Positions 34,924 through 42,781 of a stretch of DNA of 64,000 nt are shown in pieces. Below the pieces are notes generated by a model, which ran no database searches, was not told the origin of the DNA, and saw only the letters and a program-made list of their open reading frames with translations. The position numbers and the translations under genes are program-made. Each line of letters begins with the position of its first letter. Within the stretch, counting starts at the first letter, position 1. Origin of the DNA: Chloroflexota bacterium (GTDB lineage Bacteria; Chloroflexota; Anaerolineae; Anaerolineales; Villigracilaceae); contig JAAENC010000844.1 in NCBI GenBank assembly GCA_024224815.1, forward strand, positions 1 to 64,000, given 5' to 3'.

Positions 34924-35531
34924 CAAATACCCAAGCTCTTTTTTCCGCAAAATTACTCCAAGAATTTCTCTCTATCGTCAGCGATGAAGTCGGCGAAAAA
35001 AATCTCCCCGTCGTCTTAAATAAATCCAGCCTCCCTACAGACTGGGCAAATGCCAAAACCATAAAACATCTGGGCGCGCAAGCTGCTGCAGAAAGCTACG
35101 CCGGTCTACAACAAGCAATTCGTGCCTATTATGGGCGCGGCGCACGCGGCATCTTACAACGAATAGGAAGCAAATTCTGGGAAAGTCTGCTTGAAAATGC
35201 ATCATTCAAAGAGAAAGCGCAAGCAAAACTTCTAAGAGGATTACCGGAAACCAGACGCAGAAAAGCCGCGCTAGATTTGCTGATCCGCTTACTGGATGCA
35301 AAATCGGATGATATGAAAGCGCACACACTTGACCTCAACTTGCTACTGGTCGACAGCATTAGCCCGACAACATACAACCAGCGCGACGACGAACCCATTT
35401 GTCATGTTACGCACGGACTTATCCGAGAAACGATTTATTGGGCAACATCTACAGATGCCCAAATAGAAGAAATTTCATGCCAGGCAATGGGCGATAAAAA
35501 TTGCGAATTTAAAATTCTTTTTGGAGAATAG
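34920..35531 (+). CDS. V4R domain protein 2
   Basis: The 203-residue protein is a paralogue of the preceding one, with YYGRGARGILQRIG and a C-terminal SCQAMGDKNCEFKI. The CAxC motif of the first copy is reduced to ICHVTH, so the metal site is altered. ATGA overlap with V4R 1 supports equimolar synthesis and a heterodimer. Its stop is 2 nt before the hydrolase start. Confidence 0.85.
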   Translation: MTNTQALFSAKLLQEFLSIVSDEVGEKNLPVVLNKSSLPTDWANAKTIKHLGAQAAAESYAGLQQAIRAYYGRGARGILQRIGSKFWESLLENASFKEKAQAKLLRGLPETRRRKAALDLLIRLLDAKSDDMKAHTLDLNLLLVDSISPTTYNQRDDEPICHVTHGLIRETIYWATSTDAQIEEISCQAMGDKNCEFKILFGE

Positions 35532-35533
35532 CT

Positions 35534-36382
35534 ATGACTGAAGAAAAACGAAGCAAAATCAAATGGCGCTTTAAAAGCACAGATGGACTAGATCTTTTTG
35601 CACACGCCTTTCCACCAGAAAAGCCGCCAAAAGCCATTGTTTGTATGATACACGGGCACGGGGAGCATATAGAACGCTATGAACATCTTGCCCAAGCATT
35701 AAATAACGCAGATTATGCAATGATCGGTTTCGACCATCGTGGACATGGGCAATCAGAAGGTTTGCGCGGCCATACACCATCTTACGAAATGCTCCTCGAC
35801 GATATCGATTCTTTCCTCGTTGAAGTAAATGAGCATTATCCGGATTTACCACATATCCTCTACGGACACAGCATGGGGGGCAATCTTGTTCTAAATTATG
35901 CACTCCGACGCAATCCGCAACTTAAGGGCGTAGTTGCTACCGGCCCCTGGATCAAACTCGCATTTGAGCCACCCGCGACACAAGTCTTTTTAGGCAATAT
36001 GATGGATAAAATTTATCCGGCCTTTATCCAAAATTCAGGATTAGATACTGCCGCTCTTTCACATGACTCAGAAGTGGTACGTGCTTACGAAGAGGATAAT
36101 CTTGTTCACGACAAAGTATCTGCCCGACTCTTCGTCGGAATGTACAAATCTGGTCTTTGGGCCTTAGAAAATGCCAAGGACTTTTCCTTGCCCCTTCTGC
36201 TAATGCACGGTGGCGGAGATACAATCACTTCTGCAGCAGCAAGTCGCGAATTCGCCGAAAAAGCCGGGGATAATGTGACACTAAAGATATGGGATGACTT
36301 ATTCCATGAAATTCACAACGAGCCAGAGCAAGCAGAGATTTTCAAAACAACAATTGAGTGGATAGATAAGCAATTAGGATAA
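35534..36382 (+). CDS. Alpha/beta hydrolase, monoacylglycerol lipase-like
   Basis: The 282-residue protein has HGHGEHIERYEHLAQAL, the HRGHGQSEG oxyanion region and the nucleophile Ser in GHSMGGNLV. An acid appears in LMHGGGDTI and a His in LFHEIHNEPE. This is the Hydrolase_4 / lysophospholipase (PldB/MGL) pattern. No signal peptide, so cytoplasmic. Last gene of the XRE-V4R cluster; it may supply or remove the V4R ligand, an inference from position only. Confidence 0.9.
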   Translation: MTEEKRSKIKWRFKSTDGLDLFAHAFPPEKPPKAIVCMIHGHGEHIERYEHLAQALNNADYAMIGFDHRGHGQSEGLRGHTPSYEMLLDDIDSFLVEVNEHYPDLPHILYGHSMGGNLVLNYALRRNPQLKGVVATGPWIKLAFEPPATQVFLGNMMDKIYPAFIQNSGLDTAALSHDSEVVRAYEEDNLVHDKVSARLFVGMYKSGLWALENAKDFSLPLLLMHGGGDTITSAAASREFAEKAGDNVTLKIWDDLFHEIHNEPEQAEIFKTTIEWIDKQLG

Positions 36383-36518
36383 AGAAGTGTAACTACTAAA
36401 AAGTGACTTTGCGAGGCAGCTTTATCGCCGAAGCAATCTCATGAAAAATGGGACTGCCGCGTCGCAAAACACGCTCCTCGCAGAATCATCCACAGAGATT
36501 GCGTAGTTACAAAGAAGT
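36381..36518. mobile_element. MITE-like element, copy D, with 8-bp direct repeat
   Basis: AAAGAAGT occurs at 36381-36388 and 36511-36518. Between them lies a 122-bp element (36389-36510) bounded by GTAACTAC / GTAGTTAC terminal inverted repeats, holding the family core (CTTTGCGAGGC, GAAGCAATCTC, GGACTGCCGC, CTCGCAG). The direct repeat looks like a target duplication. The first copy begins inside the hydrolase stop codon. Confidence 0.65.
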
Positions 36519-36530
36519 AGTAGAGAATAG

Positions 36531-36566
36531 AGAGAGGTGCGAGAAGAGAATGCGCATCTCTCTTTT
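36531..36566 (+). terminator. Intrinsic terminator
   Basis: AGAGAGGTGCG / CGCATCTCTCT with one G-U pair and TTTT. It lies beyond the MITE-like element and closes the hydrolase transcript. The remaining 165 bp to the next gene show no gene. Confidence 0.75.
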
Positions 36567-36733
36567 ACTTTAACGGTTTTTTTTTGCAGTAGGCGCTATT
36601 TTAACGAGAGCAAAACAAAACAAGAGCGCAGCATCTTCCACATCCCGTTGTTCTCTTATCTTTCTCTAATTGGACAAACTCTCTGTAACATGGCAAAATA
36701 TTCCCTTATAGACAAATCAGAATAGGAGAAAGT

Positions 36734-37435
36734 ATGAGTAAACGTCAGGAAATTCGTGCACGAAGACAAAAAGAAAAACAGCAAAAAAAACTAATGACTC
36801 TTGGGCTAATTGTCGTTGGTGCAGGCTTGATTATGGCTGCGATAATTTATTCTGGCTCCCAGGTAAATGAGCAATTTGCTTCGCGCTATATGGCGCAAGA
36901 CAATGCAATGGGAGACCCTGATGCGCCGATCAAAGTTGTGGAATATTCAGATTTTAAATGCGGGCATTGCGGAAATTTTGCTTTTGAGACAGAGCCTAAG
37001 CTTGAAGAAGAATATATCAAAACCGGCAAGGTTTATTTTGTCTCGCGCTCAGTCGGCGCTTTATTAAGCAACCCAGAGTCTGTGCTAGCCACAGAAGCAG
37101 CATATTGCGCGGGTGAGCAAAATATGTACTGGGAAATGCACGATATTATTTACTCCAACCAGACCGCGCCTTTTACGGGGTCTGCGATGAATAAGTGGGC
37201 AAAAACTATCGGTGCAGATTTGGACGCATTTAAAGCTTGCATGAATGCAAATACTCATGTAGAGCGCGCAAATCAAGATGAAGCTGATGCAAAAGCTGCA
37301 GGTATAAGTGGCACGCCATCTTTCGTTATTTCATATATGGTTGATGGAGAAGAAGTTGAGCAATTATTGCCTGGCAACTATCCTTACCAATCTTTCCGGG
37401 AAATATTTGAAGAAGCCTTGGCTGCGGCTGAATAA
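36734..37435 (+). CDS. Membrane-anchored DsbA-like thiol oxidoreductase
   Basis: The 233-residue protein has a basic N-terminus, a signal anchor (about 20-42) and a thioredoxin fold with C76-G-H-C79. GTPSFVI supplies the cis-Pro loop. This is the DsbA/BdbD-like Thioredoxin_4 family, acting outside the membrane on disulfides. TAGGAG precedes the ATG. It may help mature secreted or cytochrome proteins; the ccm genes lie far away in the window. Confidence 0.9.
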   Translation: MSKRQEIRARRQKEKQQKKLMTLGLIVVGAGLIMAAIIYSGSQVNEQFASRYMAQDNAMGDPDAPIKVVEYSDFKCGHCGNFAFETEPKLEEEYIKTGKVYFVSRSVGALLSNPESVLATEAAYCAGEQNMYWEMHDIIYSNQTAPFTGSAMNKWAKTIGADLDAFKACMNANTHVERANQDEADAKAAGISGTPSFVISYMVDGEEVEQLLPGNYPYQSFREIFEEALAAAE

Positions 37436-37455
37436 TAAATCACGTTACTAAAAGA

Positions 37456-37487
37456 AAAAGCGGAGATGATTGCTCATCTCCGCTTTT
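37456..37487. terminator. Bidirectional terminator
   Basis: AAAAGCGGAGATGA-TTGC-TCATCTCCGCTTTT between convergent genes, with A/T runs on both sides. Confidence 0.9.
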
Positions 37488-37511
37488 TATATACGCTAAA
37501 AGTTAATGTTT

Positions 37512-38216
37512 TTAAGGAAAAAGACTCAGCACCCAAACAATAAAAGGCGCAACAACCAATGCGGGGAGAAAGCTACCAACCCGAATTTTCTTGATCTCCA
37601 GCAAGCTGGAAAGCGCCAAACCAACCAGAATTACGCCACCAACAGCGGTCATTTCTATCATCATGGGATCAGTGATAAAACTGCTCAGTTGTACAGAAAG
37701 TAAAGAAATACCGCCTTGAAAAACCAAAACAACGACCACAGAAAAGGCGACTCCTACACCCAGCGTGGACGCAAAGGCGAGAGAAGCAAAACCATCCAGC
37801 ACGGATTTGACAGCAAGGAGCTCGTAGTTACCACTAAGCCCATCCTGAATGGAGCCTAGAATGGTCATGGGACCTATACAAAAGAGCAAGGAAGCTGTTA
37901 GGAAGCCGCGAACAAAACGGTCACTTTCTTCGGCGTTATTACCTCTGCCAAAACGAGCTTCCAACCGTGTGCCAAGACTTTCCAAGCCTTCTTCTATCTT
38001 CCACCATTCGCCCAGCGCAGCGCCTATCAAAAGTCCGCCTAATACAATGAGCGCTTCTTCTGATTCGAGAAACATGGCAATCCCTATCACAAGGGTGAAA
38101 AGTCCCAAGCCAGCTGTAACGGTGTTTTTCAGACGGTCTGGAAGGCGGGAGCCAAAGAGCATTCCTAAAGCACTGCCAACAAGAATTGTGACGATATTGA
38201 TAATGGTTCCAGTCAT
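37512..38216 (-). CDS. DUF554 family membrane protein
   Basis: The 234-residue protein has about seven membrane segments. It starts MTGTIINIVTILVGSALGMLFG and contains GLGLFTLVIGIAMFLE and FCIGPMTILGSIQDGL, the conserved blocks of DUF554 (YdfK/YqgA). The family is predicted to be a transporter with unknown substrate. A large palindromic element lies immediately upstream of its start. Confidence 0.9.
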   Translation of the reverse strand: MTGTIINIVTILVGSALGMLFGSRLPDRLKNTVTAGLGLFTLVIGIAMFLESEEALIVLGGLLIGAALGEWWKIEEGLESLGTRLEARFGRGNNAEESDRFVRGFLTASLLFCIGPMTILGSIQDGLSGNYELLAVKSVLDGFASLAFASTLGVGVAFSVVVVLVFQGGISLLSVQLSSFITDPMMIEMTAVGGVILVGLALSSLLEIKKIRVGSFLPALVVAPFIVWVLSLFP

Positions 38217-38241
38217 GATCTGTTTTCCTGTTCTTCTTTGT

Positions 38242-38372
38242 AGGACTTTTGCTCAACCTAGAGTGCGTCGCACCAACTTCGACAAACTGATGTTAATCTA
38301 TAGGTATTTTGTTTGTCGAAGCACAGATTCTCATCGTCCTGGTGCGACGCACTCTCAAAAAGCGAAAGTCCT
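38242..38372. repeat. 131-bp nested palindromic element
   Basis: Three nested inverted repeats: outer AGGACTTTTGCT / AGCGAAAGTCCT (11 of 12), middle AGAGTGCGTCGCACCA / TGGTGCGACGCACTCT (perfect 16 bp), inner TTCGACAAAC / GTTTGTCGAA (perfect 10 bp). It could fold into one long hairpin. It fills the gap between two minus-strand genes and has no coding capacity; MITE- or REP-like. Confidence 0.8.
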
Positions 38373-38379
38373 GATATTT

Positions 38380-38922
38380 TTATTTCGCTTTTTGAGTTGC
38401 TTTACCTTCAAATTGGTTTTCAACCAGTTCCAGCATAAAACAAAGCGAAGAAAGCCTGTTAAGATAGCGCAACAGCTCTTTATTTTCCAATTCACCCTCA
38501 GCGAGGAGTTCGGCAACGCGACGTTCTGCCCGACGAACAACAGTACGCGCTACAGAAAGTGCGCCGCCACCTTTTGTTTCGCCCGGCAGAATAAACTCTG
38601 TAGGCATTTCAACTTTTTGACTAAGTGAATCTGTCTCTTTTTCGAGCCATTCTACATGAGAGGGATCAATACTGCGGAATTTAGCAGCATTTTCAGGCGT
38701 AGCAGCAACTTCGGCCATGAGACTGTAGATGTCTCGTTGTATTTTGGTCAGTATCGCGTCGATTTCGGGAGATTTTGCGAGAGCACGCGCCAAGCCGAGG
38801 GTGGCGGTCGTTTCGTCCAATGTCCCAATTGCTTCAATGCGGGGATGGTATTTTGGAAGGCGAGTTTTGCCGAGCGTTCCCGTTGTCCCGTCATCGCCTT
38901 TTCGAGTATAAAATTTTGACAT
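38380..38922 (-). CDS. pduO: Cob(I)alamin adenosyltransferase, PduO type
   Basis: The 180-residue protein has the PduO signatures TRKGDDGTTG at the N-terminus, GTLDETTATLGLAR, FILPGETKGGG, ARTVVRRAERR and a YLNRLSSL end. It transfers adenosyl from ATP to cob(I)alamin to make coenzyme B12. TATAAT lies 7 nt upstream of its ATG on the minus strand, suggesting a leaderless message. Confidence 0.95.
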   Translation of the reverse strand: MSKFYTRKGDDGTTGTLGKTRLPKYHPRIEAIGTLDETTATLGLARALAKSPEIDAILTKIQRDIYSLMAEVAATPENAAKFRSIDPSHVEWLEKETDSLSQKVEMPTEFILPGETKGGGALSVARTVVRRAERRVAELLAEGELENKELLRYLNRLSSLCFMLELVENQFEGKATQKAK

Positions 38923-38929
38923 AAAAAGG

Positions 38930-38935
38930 ATTATA
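38930..38935 (-). promoter_or_regulatory. TATAAT box seven bases before ATG (leaderless start)
   Basis: On the minus strand TATAAT is followed by CCTTTTT and then the ATG of the adenosyltransferase. No ribosome binding site can fit. Confidence 0.6.
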
Positions 38936-38980
38936 ACAACCTATTACCAATCACACAGGAAAGTGGCGAAAAAATGTACT

Positions 38981-39068
38981 GTCATCGCGAGGAGAGCGCT
39001 AGCTCGACGCGGCGATCTCCAAACCAAGAAGGGGATTGCCACGCTCCGTAAACTTCGCTCGCAATGAC
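38981..39068. repeat. Dispersed MITE-like repeat, copy E
   Basis: GTCATCGCGAG at the left and CTCGCAATGAC at the right, with GCGATCTCC and GGGGATTGCC inside. It lies between the divergent adenosyltransferase and cyclase genes. Confidence 0.8.
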
Positions 39069-39118
39069 ACCCCCCACTCCCTTACACAGCCTATATTTTT
39101 TCAGAAAAGCCAAGAGGG

Positions 39119-39124
39119 TATAAT
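39119..39124 (+). promoter_or_regulatory. TATAAT -10 box of the cyclase gene
   Basis: TATAAT is 26 nt upstream of the ATG, leaving a short leader with TTGGAG as ribosome binding site. The -35 is not clear. Confidence 0.5.
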
Positions 39125-39150
39125 TCTATTCACACTATTTGGAGCTTCTT

Positions 39151-41922
39151 ATGCAAAAATCCCTTCCCAAAAGCTGGCTTGGTCATATTATCCCCCTTAT
39201 CACCGTTTTAATTGCGCTTGCGATGCTTCTTTTAACACCTTTTTGGGCATATAAGGGCTATAACGAACCTTTTTTGGGGGCATTGATCGAGCCAAATAAT
39301 GTGGTCAGTCAAATTAACGGGAAAGGGTGGGTAGCGCGAGAGATGGGCGTGGAATGGTCTGACAGACTAATCAGCATTAATGGGGAAAATGTGAAGACTG
39401 CCCAAGAAAGACAAAGGCTTCTGGCAGAAAATGGTTTTTCGCCTGTAGATGTCACTTTTGAAAAGCGTAACGGAGAAGAATTTGCCCTAGAAATTACACC
39501 CATGCAGCCTTCTTTGGGTGATTTTTTAACACTCTTTCTTGTGCCCTATCTTGTAGGGGTGATTTTTTTAGCAGCAGGCTTGTGGGCATATAAAATTCGC
39601 CCCGATTTACGCGCCAGCCGTGCATTCCTGACTTTTGCAGCAGCCCTTTCTATTATGACTGTCACATTTTTAGATATGAATACCACCCACCACGTGGTGC
39701 TTTTGTGGACACTAAGCCTCTCTCTAGCAGGCGGCGCATTGATAAATTTGGCTCTGCTCTTTCCGCAAGAAATGCCGATTGTGACCCGTTATACATGGAG
39801 CCGCTATATTCCTTCTCTCGCTGTTCTTATTATTGGTCTTCCTGCCGCTTATGAAATTATTTCACCTACAACGCCCTACGCTTATATAGATAGATGGATC
39901 GTTAGTTACGGGCTAATTGCTTTTTCTATCATTCTTTTTATTGCCACGCTGATTATACGCATGATTCGTAGCTTATCAGCTATCGTCCGTCAACAAAGTC
40001 GCATCATTCTTTTTGGCGCAGCTTTAGCTTTTTTGCCTGCGCTCTTACTTTATCTACTCCCCATCGCTAGTGGTACGATTCCCGAGTTTCGACCTTCGCT
40101 TTATTTTACGCCGATGGTCTTTTTCCCCATTTCAGTCACTTACGCCATTATTCGATACAGACTGCTCGATGTAGATCAAATTCTCAGCCGCGCATTAACC
40201 TATTTGCTCACCACCTTTGCCGCTTTTGGCATTTTTTACGGGCTGCTCTCTCTTATTTCGACACTCGTCCAAAACGCGCTCCAGCCTAACGATCCGCTTG
40301 TTGTCGCAGCCTATTTACTCCTTCTTATGGTGGGTCTAAGCCCTCTGCGCAATTTTATTCAACGTGCAATTAACCGTCTTTTTTATCGCTCACCGGCCGA
40401 TTATCGCCGCGTACTAACTAGCTTGTCCAGCAAACTCCTCATCACGCCCGACCTTAGCCAAACGCTAAAAACGCTCGAAGAAGAACTTAATAAAGCACTT
40501 TCCCCAGCGCAATTCATCATCTATTTATATAACGACAAAGAACAGGAGTATCTCCCTCACGCCTCACAAGAAAATAGTGCACCACCTTATAAAATGGAAG
40601 ATCCGCTCGTGGGACTTCTGCTGGATGCCCCCGCCCCAATTTGGTTGCCCCCTAGTGGCAAATTCCCCGCAACGATCAGCGGTGGGACGTACGCGCATTT
40701 GGCTGGCTACACCTTCGTTCCGCTTCGCTACAAAAACAAGCTGATAGGTTTTCTCTCTCTCGGTGCGCGTCGTTCTGGCGAATTATATTCGGGCGACGAC
40801 CTCGACTTTCTCGCTGCAGTTGCTGCGCAATCTACCCTAGCACTGGAAAATGCACGTCTTTTCAGCAATTTACAACGTAACTTAGATCAAACCCTCGAAA
40901 TGAAAAACCTGATGGACGATATTTTCGCATCCATCGCCACAGGCGTAATCACGACCGATATTGAGCAAAAAATCACCCTCTTCAACAAAGCTGCTGAAGA
41001 GATTTTAGGACTTCCACTTGATAAAGTGCTAGGAAAATCCCTACAGGATGCTTTACCGGAGTTTTACCCCCAATTAGCCTATCCAGCACAAAAGGTTCTT
41101 GGCGAAGGCATGCCAAGCATCACCGCCGAGGTATCTCCTCACCTCAAAGCACGCGGAGATATTCATTTGCGCCTCTCTTGCTCCCCTCTACGAGATGCTT
41201 ATCTTGCTACAAAAGGGACAACGATCTTCTTTGAAGACCTGACAGAAAACCGTCGTCTTGAAGCAGAACAAGAGCGAATTCATACTACTTTTGGCAGAGT
41301 CGTCGCTCCACGTGTCCGAGATCGTTTACTTGCAGACCCTGGCAATCTGCGCCTTGATGGCGCCGAAGAAACCGTAACCATCCTTTTTGCCGACGTTAGC
41401 GGATTTACCGCTTTCAGCGAGCGAAAATCTGCCAAAGATGTTTTTGAATTGCTCAATAATTATCTAGACCTGGCCGCCCAAGCCATCCTTGAAGAAGAGG
41501 GTACACTCGATAAATTTATCGGTGACGCAGTTATGGCAATGTGGAATAGCCCTGATCCGCAAGAAGATCATGCGCTGCGTGCTGTACGCGCTGCACAAAA
41601 AATGTCTGAGCGAATTGCTGAAGCACATTTAAAATTATCCGACCCCGCAAAGCATCTCTCATTTCATACCGGCATCGCAACCGGCATTGCAATGATCGGA
41701 AATGTTGGCACACGAGAGCTTTTTAATTACACAGCAATTGGTGATACAGTCAACACCGCCCAAAGAATAGAAACGCTCGCAGAACCGGGCCAAACCTTAA
41801 TTAATAAGGCCGCCTACGACTTGGTCGCCGAATATATCATTGCTGATGAACTAGCCCCTGCCAAAGTAAAAGGGCGTAAAGAACATCTTAATCTTTATAA
41901 TTTACGTGGCTTAAAAAGCTAA
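39151..41922 (+). CDS. Class III adenylate/guanylate cyclase with PDZ, membrane, GAF and PAS domains
   Basis: About 923 residues: one N-terminal TM, a PDZ-like segment (about 28-110, WSDRLISINGENVKTA), about seven more membrane segments (115-345), GAF (410-560), PAS (575-690) and a class III cyclase domain (735-915). The cyclase has metal Asp in FADVSGFTAFSE and in DKFIGDAVMAMW, and IGDTVNTAQRIE. The Lys and Asp positions fit ATP as substrate, giving cAMP. ATG 39151 is preferred over a TTG at 39139 because GGAG is correctly spaced. An extracytoplasmic PDZ-like sensor on a cyclase is unusual. Confidence 0.9.
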   Translation: MQKSLPKSWLGHIIPLITVLIALAMLLLTPFWAYKGYNEPFLGALIEPNNVVSQINGKGWVAREMGVEWSDRLISINGENVKTAQERQRLLAENGFSPVDVTFEKRNGEEFALEITPMQPSLGDFLTLFLVPYLVGVIFLAAGLWAYKIRPDLRASRAFLTFAAALSIMTVTFLDMNTTHHVVLLWTLSLSLAGGALINLALLFPQEMPIVTRYTWSRYIPSLAVLIIGLPAAYEIISPTTPYAYIDRWIVSYGLIAFSIILFIATLIIRMIRSLSAIVRQQSRIILFGAALAFLPALLLYLLPIASGTIPEFRPSLYFTPMVFFPISVTYAIIRYRLLDVDQILSRALTYLLTTFAAFGIFYGLLSLISTLVQNALQPNDPLVVAAYLLLLMVGLSPLRNFIQRAINRLFYRSPADYRRVLTSLSSKLLITPDLSQTLKTLEEELNKALSPAQFIIYLYNDKEQEYLPHASQENSAPPYKMEDPLVGLLLDAPAPIWLPPSGKFPATISGGTYAHLAGYTFVPLRYKNKLIGFLSLGARRSGELYSGDDLDFLAAVAAQSTLALENARLFSNLQRNLDQTLEMKNLMDDIFASIATGVITTDIEQKITLFNKAAEEILGLPLDKVLGKSLQDALPEFYPQLAYPAQKVLGEGMPSITAEVSPHLKARGDIHLRLSCSPLRDAYLATKGTTIFFEDLTENRRLEAEQERIHTTFGRVVAPRVRDRLLADPGNLRLDGAEETVTILFADVSGFTAFSERKSAKDVFELLNNYLDLAAQAILEEEGTLDKFIGDAVMAMWNSPDPQEDHALRAVRAAQKMSERIAEAHLKLSDPAKHLSFHTGIATGIAMIGNVGTRELFNYTAIGDTVNTAQRIETLAEPGQTLINKAAYDLVAEYIIADELAPAKVKGRKEHLNLYNLRGLKS

Positions 41923-41953
41923 AAGAGAAATCAATTAGAAAACACACAATGAT

Positions 41954-42049
41954 ATGTCTTTGCAAGTCCCGATGCTTTTCGGGGAGAAGCAATCTTCTAT
42001 CAAGGCAGGAGATTGCTTCGTCGTAAAAGCATACTCCTCGCAAAGACAT
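41954..42049. repeat. Dispersed MITE-like repeat, copy F
   Basis: ATGTCTTTGC at the left and GCAAAGACAT at the right are perfect terminal inverted repeats. Inside are GAAGCAATCTTC and GGAGATTGCTTCG. A spurious upstream reading frame of the next gene runs through it. Confidence 0.8.
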
Positions 42050-42085
42050 CTATCTGCTGATTTATTCGTAAGAAAAGGATCCAAA

Positions 42086-42724
42086 ATGCTAAAGCTTTAT
42101 CATCGCCAAATCCTGCAAGAAGCTCTAGAAAACAAGGTTGACTCTCGTGCCTTAGAGATTATCACCGAGGCAAATCTAAACCAAGATGCTTTGCGCGGAC
42201 AAATTGGGCATGATGAATATCATTTTGATAATAATGCCTTCAAAGAGAGTTACGCGTATATAGAAAAGAACCGCGCAAAAATCCAGACTGCGCTGAAAGG
42301 CGGGGATTTGGAAGAGGCGTGGGCGGCTTTTGGTCGTCTTTCTCATACGGCGCAAGATTTTTATGCTCATAGCAACTACATCTCGCTTTGGCTGGCGCAA
42401 TTTGATGGAGACACCGCCCCTCTCCCCGCAGATGTTGAACACGCCGAGCAAGTTATTATCACGAGCGAAAAACTTCAATCCGGGAAGTTATATTATCCGC
42501 TTGAGATTCTTTCTTATATCCCTGCATTGAAGAAATACGTTATGCCCTATTTACCAAAAGATTCTCACGCGTGGATGAATATCGATTCCCCAGAGCAAGG
42601 GAGGAAATTTGACTACGCTTTTATGGCAGCAGTTAAGCGCACAGAAGATGAATGGCATAAAACTCTATCTGACTTATCGCAAGAAGAAATTCATGCGTTC
42701 TGCCACACAAATCAAAAGAAATAA
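42086..42724 (+). CDS. Het-C / zinc-dependent phospholipase C-like protein
   Basis: About 212 residues, soluble. GHDEYHFDN and FGRLSHTAQDFYAHSNYISLW match the metal-binding His/Asp blocks of the Het-C and phospholipase C P1-nuclease fold. No signal peptide, so cytoplasmic. ATG 42086 is chosen because AAAGGA lies just upstream, whereas the longer frame starting at 41954 begins inside a dispersed repeat. Substrate unknown. Confidence 0.75.
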   Translation: MLKLYHRQILQEALENKVDSRALEIITEANLNQDALRGQIGHDEYHFDNNAFKESYAYIEKNRAKIQTALKGGDLEEAWAAFGRLSHTAQDFYAHSNYISLWLAQFDGDTAPLPADVEHAEQVIITSEKLQSGKLYYPLEILSYIPALKKYVMPYLPKDSHAWMNIDSPEQGRKFDYAFMAAVKRTEDEWHKTLSDLSQEEIHAFCHTNQKK

Positions 42725-42781
42725 ACTAAAATAAGATAGTTCATTTGTCTTTTCGAAATTAATATCCAAAGGAGGCATCAC

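Noticed and set aside
41954-42085. 44-residue N-terminal extension of the Het-C-like protein
   Set aside because: The extension is translated dispersed repeat; ATG 42086 has its own AAAGGA site.
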